Source: Cladobotryum mycophilum
Lineage: Eukaryota > Ascomycota > Sordariomycetes > Hypocreales > Hypocreaceae
Assembly: GCA_036429605.1 (NCBI GenBank)
Contig: JAVFKD010000004.1
Coordinates: forward strand, 558,001 to 622,000
DNA length: 64,000 nt
Direction: 5' to 3'
Below the pieces are notes generated by a model that had not been told where the DNA came from, did no database searches, and saw nothing but the letters and a program-made list of their open reading frames with translations. This document shows positions 46,501-56,893 of this stretch, one piece after another (position 1 is the first letter of the stretch; every line of letters begins with the position of its first letter). A program made the position numbers and the translations under genes.

Positions 46501-47866
46501 CATGAGGTTTTGTCTCAAAACAAACTTGTGCGATGCGACAGCGCAGCGGGGCGGGGCAGGGAATATGTACTCCTCGAACAAACTGAGTGTACTCCGTACC
46601 AGGGTATCGTTCCGTCACCCAAGTCTTGTGACGAATTATGTCATTCGGAAGAGATCGGATTCTCATGTTGCTTAGCCCGATGAAGATGATAGAACCTTGT
46701 CTCGTATCGTGGCGCTTTTTAGTGAATGATCAAGCTCCCGGGTAAGTCAAGTTTTCAATTACTAACTGCATGTCCTCTTTCAGCATGTCATCTCTGCAGC
46801 ATCTTCGCTCACAAGGAAGCAAGCCTTGCAACTACAACATGCCTAGTTCATACAAGTAGATGTTCCGGCCATCATCCATGAGGCGCGGTGTATTTCTCCG
46901 CATGGCTTGTTTCCTTTTCTGCCCGTCACCCACATCGGACGGGACAGACTGGAGATACAAGAAAGCAATTGACGTCTTTATTGTATGGCGTGTTACTGAA
47001 CCGTGCTCTTTAGTTAGCGGCCATTTGTTGGACCCGTCCCAACACATGTTTCCTCGAGGTCTCTCTGCTCTAGGTAACTACTAGGTAACAATAGAATGAC
47101 TTTGCTATTCACAATGGCCCAGCGATGCCCTATTGTTTTAGTAGAAACCCCCGATTTTAAAGTGCGCTTAGAAATCCTTCCCGCCCTTGTGCATGTGCAT
47201 GTGCGGTAATCGTTGATTATTTTCTGTTTTGTTTCCATATTTTCTTTAGCTTTAAGCAGTCTTTTAACACACTTTCATCCTAGTTGGGCTACTACCGGAC
47301 ATCCGGATGGACTTGAGGCTGTTTGTAATAACTCAACATAATCATCTCATCTCATCCCATCCCATCCATCCATCCCATCCACATTGGCTAGTCCTAGTCG
47401 CTCTTCTCTCTCTCCTTTGCTCGCCCCATCCATCCATCCATCCATCCATCCATACATGATACATCCACTGGTGACTCGTCATTCCCTTCAAGCCACCGCC
47501 TGGAAGGATTACTATTTCGGTGTGGTACTATTCCATCTAATCACCGAGGGCTGTACATACCAATGATTTACGCCTTTCTGCATAGTCCATGTTAAGCCAA
47601 GCTCCGCCAGCTAGAGTTTTGCCAACGGCCCTGGAAGTTAATAAACAAACGCTCCTTCAAACTTCTCTAGTAACTTAATTTTCTCACCCTATTCTTTTTT
47701 CTTTTTCTTCCTAACCAAAGAACTCTGAGTCATTTAATCGCTTTCATCGACCCACCGAGGTTCTTTAGCAAAAGTTGGAGATTTTTCTCATCCTTTTCTC
47801 AAGTTTCCAGCAAACAAACAGACAAAACAGACAAAGAATAGTCCTCCCAGACGGTTCAGAGCCAAC
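43590..47866. other. Gene-free region, right part of the island
   Basis: About 4.3 kb without a confident gene. A frame at about 44777-45058 contains KYIEAMARSPLYQQ, faintly like the helix preceding RAF in class C ABC transporters; that would be a relic at best. CATC tandem tracts occur at about 47341-47382 and 47424-47453. A CT-rich stretch before 47867 is the leader of the next gene. Confidence 0.5.
47424..47453. repeat. CATC tetranucleotide tandem repeat
   Basis: About seven CATC units in a row; a looser CATCC/CATCCC tract lies just upstream at about 47341-47382. Confidence 0.9.
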
Positions 47867-49348
47867 ATGTTGCCTCCCATTCCCGTCCTCGCCGATTACG
47901 GCATCTCCCCATCTCATGGCTTTCTTCCCAGCGTCCACCCTCTATCTCGACTTCCCGACCCCTACTACAACAAATGGGAGTCGGTGGTGGGGAATCTTCA
48001 GGCTCTCATCCTTAGCCGCCGTCTTCGCGGTGTTGTCGACCGCATGTCGGTTCTCTCAACTGTTGGCCTGGAACGTGATGCCGAGTGGCGACGTGCATAT
48101 TCTCTACTATCTTTCATGGCACATTCCTACATCTGGGGTGGCGACTCTCCCGCCGATCGACTGCCGCCTCCCATTTCGGTTCCCCTTCTAGAAATTTCTC
48201 GTCACTTGGAGGTTCCGCCCGTTGCTACTTATGCAGCTCTTTGCCTTTGGAACTACAAACCACTCTTCATAGACGAGGATATCGACCATCTTGAGAACCT
48301 GGCTACCCTCAACACATTTACCGGCTCCATCGACGAATCATGGTTTTATCTCGTTTCCGTGGCCATTGAGGCTCGTGGCGCACCCATCATTTCGCTCATG
48401 CTCACAGCCATTGACGCCGCGAGACGAGATGATTCGGCTACAGTTACCCGCTGCCTGCGAGTCTTTGCCGAGCGCCTAACTGATCTTACAAATATTCTCG
48501 AGAGAATGCATGAGAGCTGCGACCCGACTGTTTTTTACAACAGAATTAGACCCTTCTTGGCTGGCAGCAAGAACATGGCGGATGCTGGGTTACCCAACGG
48601 AGTCATGTACGATACAGGTTCAGGAGATGACAAATACCGTCAGTACAGCGGCGGAAGTAATGCTCAGAGCAGCTTGATTCAGTTCTTTGATGTGGTCCTG
48701 GGTATCCAACATCGACCTACTAAGGAGAGGCACGACTCGGTTACTAGTGCGACTGAACCTGAACGAGGCCGCGGCCGGGGCCCAAAGCACAACTTTATCC
48801 AGGAAATGCGCAAGTATATGCCAGGCCCTCATGCCCAATTCCTTGAGGATGTCACTCAGGTAGCAAACATTCGCGAGTATGTCGAGACACATACGGATGA
48901 CCGCCAACTCTGCATCGCCTATGATGCATGCCTGGCGATGCTTAGCTCATTTCGCGACAAGCACATTGCCATTGTCGCTAGATACATCATCACCCCTTCA
49001 CGCCAGGTCCGCGCTCGCAGCAGGTCTCGCAGCCCTGAAGCCACTCGCCAGCGCCTAAATCTAGCTGTTGCATCTCGCAAGACCCAGGTGAAGAACCAGA
49101 CAGGCACGGGTGGCACTGCGCTCATTCCCTTCTTGAAGCAGGCTAGGGATGAGACTGGCGAGCCTGCCATAGAGGATTGGACGAAGCGCTTCATGAAGAG
49201 ACAGGTGAGGAGAGAAGAGGGGAACGGTGATTTCTTCATGGGCAAGCCCGATGATGGAGCACCCGAAGAGACTGAAGATGTCGAGGTCAAGGGTTTGGCG
49301 GGCTCTTGGACGATGGAAGACGAAGTTGGCGGCATCTGCCTCTTCTAA
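47867..49348 (+). CDS. Indoleamine 2,3-dioxygenase (BNA2/IDO family)
   Basis: Haem enzyme that opens the indole ring of L-tryptophan to N-formylkynurenine, the first step of the kynurenine route to NAD. Intronless, 493 residues, near the usual fungal length. Landmarks are LADYGISPSHGFLP at the N-terminus, YAALCLWNYKP, the segment GRGRGPKHNFIQEMRKYMPGPH, and RDKHIAIVARYI, whose His366 is the expected proximal haem ligand. A Ser/Arg-rich linker and a C-terminal extension (TGTGGTALIPFLKQARDET) follow the core, as in other fungal members. Fungi often carry several IDO paralogues, so this need not be the housekeeping copy. Confidence 0.92.
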   Translation: MLPPIPVLADYGISPSHGFLPSVHPLSRLPDPYYNKWESVVGNLQALILSRRLRGVVDRMSVLSTVGLERDAEWRRAYSLLSFMAHSYIWGGDSPADRLPPPISVPLLEISRHLEVPPVATYAALCLWNYKPLFIDEDIDHLENLATLNTFTGSIDESWFYLVSVAIEARGAPIISLMLTAIDAARRDDSATVTRCLRVFAERLTDLTNILERMHESCDPTVFYNRIRPFLAGSKNMADAGLPNGVMYDTGSGDDKYRQYSGGSNAQSSLIQFFDVVLGIQHRPTKERHDSVTSATEPERGRGRGPKHNFIQEMRKYMPGPHAQFLEDVTQVANIREYVETHTDDRQLCIAYDACLAMLSSFRDKHIAIVARYIITPSRQVRARSRSRSPEATRQRLNLAVASRKTQVKNQTGTGGTALIPFLKQARDETGEPAIEDWTKRFMKRQVRREEGNGDFFMGKPDDGAPEETEDVEVKGLAGSWTMEDEVGGICLF

Positions 49349-50587
49349 GTGAGACGGGCGGCTGTGTCTCACTCTTCCTACTTTGAACCGGAGCCAACTG
49401 GGTATGATCCAGTTGAAGCTGCTCTACGTACATATAGAAAGCTCAACTCTGCGGCTTTCATCACCCACCCCCTCTTTTTGAAGACGATAGTGATAGATTT
49501 ATGATAGATGGCATTCGGTATTGGTGGTATAATACCTGGCGTTGGGGGAAGGGCATTGCTACCTTGCGTAAATAGCGTGAAGGTATTGTTGGAATAGGTT
49601 TGGCATTAATGTGTTTAGCATAGGAATGGCACTACATGGGGGACTAGATGATCCTACTGAATGAGAGCAAGATTCTTGGAGTTTAATAAATTCAATCCGT
49701 TTTATTCATTTGGGCAAGTGATTTTGAAGCATCTCATGTTGGCAGTCCAAACCTGATATTGCGCAAGCTCGCCTACGACTGTTCTACGACTCTCAATGGA
49801 TAATTGATACGATGTTAAGCGTTTGGGATTTTGTTTAGAGAGCGATTCAGTAAATGCGTTGAGGGAGTTGAACGTGAATAAATTGAGATTATTTCTTAGT
49901 AGGCCATTGATGGTACAATCACACCTGTTGATGTTGAATGTACGTACTTTGATAACCGGGAAGCTGGAAAGAGAGGAAAAATAAACAAGGTATGCAAATT
50001 TCGTATGTATCAACATGAAGTGTTCTAATCATAACAAGTCCCTATCGACTCCATCTGCAGGGTCTTCCAGGGGAAGCTTCTGTCTGACCTTCATTTGAAT
50101 GCTTACCAATATGCATTTTACATTTCAAACAAAGTTGTAGTATCATACTGAGCATCATTCGCTTATCGAGGCGCTAGTGCCCATTCTAACCTAGCCTCTC
50201 CTACCGCAAGCACGTCGCGCGTTGGAGGCAACAGGGAAGATATTCTAGGCGCTCCCTTTCACTTTCTGGAGTCCAGCTTCACGAAAAAAAGTCATCAACA
50301 TCTACATTGTCATTCCCATCCCGCACCACCTGTTGGAACACCAAGAGCTCTTGATTTAGGGAGCCTCTTACTTGCCGGGGTCGCTCGTAGGTGCACATTT
50401 GTTGCATTAGGCGCTAGGTCCCCATCTGACCCGCCTCGAGATTCCCACACCGAGCGATCCCCCATCGAACCTCACGACGAGGTCGTACACCCCAAGCATC
50501 CTTTCGCCATCGAGAGAGAAGCTTTACGACGATATTCCGATACCCATAGAGCTTTTATAATAACGATAATTGAACCAGTCGCCCGCC
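49349..50587. other. Intergenic region, IDO to RPB2
   Basis: About 1.2 kb with no recognisable gene. The last few hundred bases are C-rich and ATG-poor and should include the RPB2 promoter and leader. Confidence 0.55.
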
Positions 50588-53500
50588 ATGGCTGACTACG
50601 AGGAGGATTTCGACTACGAAAATTACGGAGAGGACGATGAGGGCATCACTCCCGAGGACTGCTGGACCGTCATCTCATCTTTCTTTGAGACCAAGGGCCT
50701 CGTATCGCAGCAGACCGACTCATTCGACGAGTTTACACAAACCACCATTCAAGATCTCGTCAACGAATACTCCACAATCACCCTAGATCAGCCCAACCCT
50801 CCCTCACCGGCAGGCCAGAAGATCGCCCTCCGCCGATATGAAATCAAGTTTGGCAGTGTGATGGTCTCGCGACCCACAATAAGCGAGACGGATGGAACCG
50901 TCACTTCTCTGCTTCCCTACGAATGTCGAGACCGTAACTTGACCTATGCCAGTCCTCTCTACATCAAGATTACCAAGAAGGTGTCGGCGGCCATTGAGAG
51001 GGACGTTCCCCTCCATGAAATGGATGATGCCCAACAGGCGGAATATGCCAAGACCGGGGAGAACCCCACAAAGCTGGAATGGATCGAGGAAGAAAATGGC
51101 GAGGATGAGAACGTTGGCAAGAGCGTCGACTGGAAGGACATGGTCTTTGTCGGCAAGCTGCCCATCATGGTCAAGTCCAAGATTTGCCACTTGAGTCGCG
51201 AGCAAGACGACGATCTGTTCCTTGTCAACGAGTGTCCCTATGATCAGGGTGGATACTTTGTCATCAACGGTAGTGAAAAGGTCCTTATTGCTCAGGAACG
51301 TTCCGCTGCCAACATTGTCCAAGTCTTCAAGAAGGCTCAGCCTAGCGCCTATACCTACACCGCTGAAATCAGAAGTGCTCTGGAAAAGGGTTCAAGACTG
51401 ATTTCTAGCATGATGTTGAAGCTATACGGCAAAGGAGACTCTGCCCGAGGAGGATTCGGCCAAACCATCCACACAACTCTTCCCTTTGTCAAGTCCGACC
51501 TTCCTGTGGCTATCGTCTTCAGGGCGCTCGGTGTTGTTTCAGATGAGGATATTCTGAACCACATCTGCTACGATCGTAATGACAGTCAGATGCTGGAAAT
51601 GCTTCGACCTTGTATCGAGGAAGCTTTCTGTGTCCAGGATCGAGAAGTTGCTCTCGATTTCATTGGAAAGCGAGGAAACCGAGATCAAGCCGGTCTTGGT
51701 CGCGAAAAACGTGTTCGCGTTGCCAGAGACATTCTTCAAAAGGAAACTCTTCCTCACATTTCCCAAACCGAAGGTAGCGAGACCCGAAAGGCCTTCTTCC
51801 TGGGATACATGGTGCACAAGCTTCTGCAGTGTGCTCTTGGTCGAAGAGAACCTGATGACCGTGATCACTTTGGAAAGAAGCGTCTGGATCTTGCTGGTCC
51901 TCTGTTGGCTAAGCTTTTCCGTGGCATCATGCGAAGAATGAATACGGAACTTGCAAACTACCTTCGACGATGTGTTGAAGGAAACAGGCATTTCAACCTG
52001 GCTGTCGGTATCAAGCCCGGCACCCTGTCCAACGGCTTGAAGTACTCCCTTGCCACGGGTAACTGGGGTGATCAAAAGAAGGCCGCGAGCGCAACTGCTG
52101 GTGTGTCTCAGGTGCTTAACCGTTACACATTTGCCTCTACCTTGTCACATCTTCGACGTACCAACACACCCATTGGACGAGACGGCAAGATCGCCAAGCC
52201 TCGACAGCTACACAACACACATTGGGGTTTGGTCTGTCCCGCCGAGACCCCCGAAGGACAAGCTTGTGGTTTGGTCAAGAACTTGTCTTTGATGTGTTAT
52301 GTCAGTGTCGGATCTCCCTCGGAACCTTTGATCGAGTTCATGATCAACCGAGGTATGGAAGTCGTTGAGGAGTACGAACCTCTAAGATATCCCCACGCCA
52401 CCAAGATTTTCGTCAACGGCGTGTGGGTTGGTGTGCATCAGGATCCCAAGCATCTGGTCAACCAGGTCCTCGACACCCGTCGTAAATCCTATCTGCAGTA
52501 CGAAGTCTCCCTTATCAGAGAAATTAGAGATCAAGAGTTTAAGATTTTCTCTGATGCGGGACGTGTCATGAGACCTGTCTTCACTGTTCAACAGGAAGAC
52601 GATCCCGAGACAGGCATCAACAAGGGCTATCTCGTCTTGACCAAAGACTTGGTGAACAGACTCGCAAAGGAGCAAGCCGAGCCTCCAGAAGATCCGAGCA
52701 TGAAGCTGGGATGGGAGGGCCTGATTCGCGCTGGTGCTGTTGAGTATCTCGATGCCGAAGAAGAAGAGACATCCATGATTTGCATGACACCTGAAGATCT
52801 AGAGTATTACCGTCTTCAAAAGGCCGGTGTTGCCATGGATGACGATATGGCCGATGATCCCAACAAGCGTTTGAAGACAAAGGCGAACCCAACAACACAC
52901 ATGTACACGCACTGCGAAATTCACCCCAGTATGATTCTTGGTATCTGCGCCAGTATTATTCCTTTCCCAGATCACAATCAGGTATATGTCCAAGTAATTC
53001 TATATACTTTCAAACTCATGCTAACATAAATCGTTCTAGTCTCCTCGTAATACTTACCAATCTGCCATGGGTAAACAAGCCATGGGCTTCTTCCTGACAA
53101 ACTACTCTCGGCGCATGGACACCATGGCTAACATTCTCTACTACCCTCAAAAACCACTTGGTACAACGAGATCCATGGAGTTCTTAAAGTTCCGTGAACT
53201 TCCCGCTGGCCAAAATGCCATCGTTGCCATTGCCTGCTACTCTGGTTACAACCAAGAAGATTCCGTCATTATGAACCAGAGTAGTATTGATAGAGGTCTT
53301 TTCCGAAGTCTGTTCTTCCGCTCATATTCCGATCAAGAGAAGAAGGTGGGGTTGAACTACACAGAGGTGTTTGAGAAGCCTTTCCATCAAAATACTCTTC
53401 GTATGAAGCACGGTACTTATGACAAGCTGGACGAAGATGGTATTGTCGCTCCCGGTGTCCGTGTTTCTGGAGAAGATATTATTATCGGCAAGACGGCACC

Positions 53501-54489
53501 GATCGACCCAGATACTCAAGATCTTGGCACAAGGACTACCATGCACCAGAGGCGTGATATATCGACGCCACTGCGTAGTACCGAAAACGGTATTGTGGAT
53601 TCCGTTATCGTGACGGTCAATGCAGACAATGTCAAGTACGTCAAGGTCCGTGTAAGGACAACAAAGATTCCCCAGATTGGAGACAAATTTGCTTCTCGTC
53701 ACGGTCAAAAGGGTACCATTGGTGTCACTTACCGACAAGAAGACATGCCCTTCTCAAGAGAGGGTCTCACTCCTGATATCATCATCAACCCCCACGCCAT
53801 TCCTTCTCGTATGACAATTGCTCATTTGATCGAGTGTCTGTTGAGTAAAGTCTCTACATTGGAAGGTATGGAGGGTGATGCTACACCATTCACAGATGTC
53901 ACAGTCGACTCAGTATCTGAGCTACTCCGGAAACACGGTTACCAGTCGCGAGGATTTGAGATTATGTACAACGGTCACACTGGACGGAAACTTCGAGCGC
54001 AAGTCTTCTTTGGGCCTACATACTACCAGCGTCTCCGTCACATGGTGGATGACAAGATTCACGCTCGTGCCCGTGGTCCTGTGCAGATCATGACCAGACA
54101 ACCCGTGGAAGGTCGTGCCCGAGATGGTGGTTTGCGTTTCGGAGAAATGGAACGTGATTGTATGATTGCCCATGGTGCTGCAGCGTTCTTGAAGGAGCGG
54201 TTGTTTGAAGTCTCTGATGCTTTCCGAGTCCACATTTGCGAGATTTGTGGACTTATGACGCCAATTGCGTAAGTTTTTTGTTGCTATCCTATCCTTGATT
54301 ATGATTCCAGCTAACATGAACCACAGCAATCTTTCCAAGCAGTCGTTTGAGTGCCGACCTTGCAAGAACAAGACCAAGATTGCACAGATTCATATTCCAT
54401 ACGCGGCCAAGCTTCTGTTCCAGGAGCTTCAGTCGATGAATATCGCGGCGAGAATGTTTACAAACCGTTCCGGTGCATCCATCAGATAA
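50588..54489 (+). CDS. rpb2: RNA polymerase II second-largest subunit RPB2
   Basis: Catalytic-core subunit of nuclear RNA polymerase II. Three exons, 50588-52981, 53040-54268 and 54327-54489, give 1261 residues, close to the usual fungal length. Start ATG 50588 lies in CCGCCATGG context and begins with an acidic stretch (ADYEEDFDYENYGEDDEG). Family motifs in order include LFLVNECPYDQGGYFVINGSEK, RRTNTPIGRDGKIAKPRQLH, WGLVCPAETPEGQACGLVKN, GYNQEDSVIMNQSSIDRG (acidic residues near the active site), IGDKFASRHGQKG, and the C-terminal zinc module CEICG...CRPCKNKT. Both introns are GT-AG and in phase. The gene is a standard phylogenetic marker, so it can identify the species. Confidence 0.98.
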
Positions 54490-54762
54490 CCAGTACGGGG
54501 AGAGGAACGGGATAAAAATAGGGGGAATGATGTGTAAAATTGATACAAAGATTTATGAGTTCTATCGTAGATATATTTCGAGGGGAGAGGAGGGACAACG
54601 CATTATGACGAATGGTTGCAAAAGGCCATTCCTTTCTAGCATCAATTTGCTCCAGCGGCGATGTACAAGTAGTAGGATAATACAATAGGGCAATGCTAAG
54701 CATGCGTAACGTCTGAGCCTGCTCAGGGATAATGAAAAGGGGATGTATGATGTATGATGATG

Positions 54763-55106
54763 TTATCTCGGGGGTGTAGAGGCTGTACTGGAGGGTTCTA
54801 ATGAGCTGTGGACGTTTTGCTCGCGCTTGTATTCTTCCTCGAGGGCCTTTTGCATGTCAAAGTCTAGCTGTCGCTCTCGCTTGATTCGTTGTTGTTCTAT
54901 ATCTCGGACGACGCCTTCGTGCATGGCCTTTTTTGGGGGAGTACCCACGTTAGTGTCTAGGGGGATTCCGGGTATGGCATGATATGGTATCTGGAGGGGG
55001 TTGTACACACATCTCGCTCCCATTTTTGCTGAAAGTGGACGAAGAAAATGGTGCTCGCCGCGAAGAGCGATGTTGCCGCCAGGGTTAGCTTGGAGGTTTG
55101 TGACAT
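54763..55106 (-). CDS. pet117: Cytochrome c oxidase assembly factor PET117
   Basis: Small mitochondrial inner-membrane protein needed to assemble cytochrome c oxidase. Two exons, 55011-55106 and 54763-54927, joined by an 83-nt intron (GTGTGT donor, AAAAAAG acceptor), give 86 residues. The first exon encodes MSQTSKLTLAATSLFAASTI, a hydrophobic anchor, and FFVHFQQKWERD. The second encodes the conserved AMHEGVVRDIEQQRIKRERQ and a charged helix (QKALEEEYKREQN). Reading straight through the intron gives a longer frame that lacks the family N-terminus, so the spliced model is preferred. It is divergent from VMA10. Confidence 0.88.
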
Positions 55107-55761
55107 GATGCCCTGGTCTTTTGGTGGGCGGGGTTTGATGTAGGATGATCAATTGGTTGAGGCTTGATTATATGGCTAGATTCGATTGATTATTCAATTA
55201 TAGAAAGGGCGTAGATAATTCGTGGGAGGAGGAAGAGGCTATTAGAGATGGGCCCGGGGTAATTCGTCTTGTTTGACGTTGAAGAATTATTTGGAGTCGT
55301 AAAGTTCTGGGTAGGTTGGATTGACACAAGGGTATTGCAGCTAGAAGGTACCGCTAACCCACTCTCTTAACAAATTCTCTAGAGTGACCACATGGAGAAG
55401 CCGAGCTTGGGATGTATACCTGTTAGTTGGAGGGGCTGTATCTTCCACGCTGTACAAGATGCCTTGTAGCGCCACTTTAGCGCCAAAGGAGATCCATACA
55501 AAGCCAACAGGTCGGGCGGCAGGTGACGACAATGCCATCCAATCCATTTACTGCTGCTGCCCTCCCTCAAATCCGACTTACTAAGGGCTCGTTTCAACCT
55601 CTTTTGAAGCTTTCGCGTCCCCGAAGCTATCCCATCTCGAACTCATCGTTTTAAAACCGCCCTCGCCAATCCGCCATCTACAACCAATCTACCGCCCCCC
55701 ACCCTCCGGCCCCCCCATCGCTCTTCCGCCCAATTCCTCTTTTTCTTTCAATTCATTCAAA
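55107..55761. promoter_or_regulatory. Divergent intergenic region, PET117 and VMA10
   Basis: This 655-bp region lies between two start codons facing away from each other and holds both promoters. The 150 bases before VMA10 are very C/T-rich. No gene seen. Confidence 0.55.
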
Positions 55762-56671
55762 ATGGTCAGCAAAGGAAGCTCTGCTTGATGATGGTGGGAG
55801 GAAGAAAGAAGAGGATAGCTAACGGCTTTAGCAGTCGGCTCAGAACTCTGCGGGTATCCAGACCCTGCTCGACGTGCGCCCGCCCGCCCATCCGCCTCCC
55901 TTCTATTGCGCTGATTCTTCCTTAAACCGACGTTGCGCTCGGGGGTTACTTGCAATCTAACCTCTCTTTCTCTTAGGCCGAGCGAGAAGCCTCCAAGATT
56001 GTCCAGAAGGGTAGGCGAACGCTTTCCTTACTATCTACTCTTTGCTTTGCGCCTATTCCGATGTAGCTGGATGATATGATGCTAACTGGTTTGGTGTTTT
56101 TTGCGCATGTAGCCCGAGAATGTGAGTTTAATACCCCCCGACAACACTACGAACAAAGACGATGGGACAATGGGACGATGGGACAGGCCGTAAGGGTGTG
56201 TGCGTGCGTATGGGCATCATCGATTAACCTATTCTTCGTACGGGATTATAGTCCGCACAAAGCGTGTCAAGGAAGCCCGTGATGAGGCCAAGCGAGAAAT
56301 AGACGAGTACAAGGCATCCAAGGAAGACGAGTTTAAGAAGTTTGAGGCCGAGGTACATTTCTCTTCAACTTCGCCCTCCATCTCCCCCGCACCCCCTCTG
56401 ATCCCCTTGTTCTCTCTCGCTCCCTCTCTCTCTCGCTCTCCCTCGTTCTTCACAGATTCTACTATAAACATGTTCTGTTGGAAGAGCCCAAAGCTAATAC
56501 CAAATGTAGCACAGCAGAGGTAACCAGGCCGCCGAGGAGGAAGCCGACAAGGAAGCCGAGAAGCAAATCGAGGGAATCAAGGCCGCGGGCGCAAAGGGCC
56601 GGGCCGGCGTCGTCAAGAACCTCCTCAACGCAGTCTTTGACGTCAAGCCCGTTCCATCGACAAAGGTCTAA
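55762..56671 (+). CDS. vma10: V-type proton ATPase subunit G (Vma10)
   Basis: Peripheral-stalk subunit of the vacuolar H+-ATPase. Six coding exons: 55762-55764 (the ATG only), 55835-55873, 55977-56010, a 9-nt micro-exon 56113-56121, 56252-56352 and 56510-56671, giving 115 residues. Spliced, the protein starts MSAQNSAGIQTLLDAEREAS, continues KIVQKAREFRTKRVKEARDEA and KKFEAEHSRGNQAAEEEAD, and ends AVFDVKPVPSTKV. This is one long charged helix typical of subunit G. The first donor, GTCAGC, is weak, but it has a GCTAACG branch site and a CAG acceptor, and it restores the family N-terminus. Every phase agrees. Confidence 0.92.
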
Positions 56672-56893
56672 TTCTGGACTGGACAGGGGGGATACTACTA
56701 TTTTTCTTTTTCGCACACACAATACGCTATACATAGATAAACGAGGAGGAGGGGAGGCGGAGAGGGAGGAGGAAAGACATACGAAAGGGACGAGACTACG
56801 TTGTTGATTAGGCTATTGTTTCAAAGAGATGCCATAAATTACCCAAGCCTTGCGCCTTTTCCCGCTTGCCCGTTGATACCAAGGGGGCTCAGC

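Noticed and set aside
29000..47800. CRISPR array, 5S rRNA or intact transposon in the gene-poor island
   Set aside because: No regularly spaced repeats, no 5S internal-control-region sequence, and no transposase, reverse transcriptase or terminal repeats could be recognised by eye.
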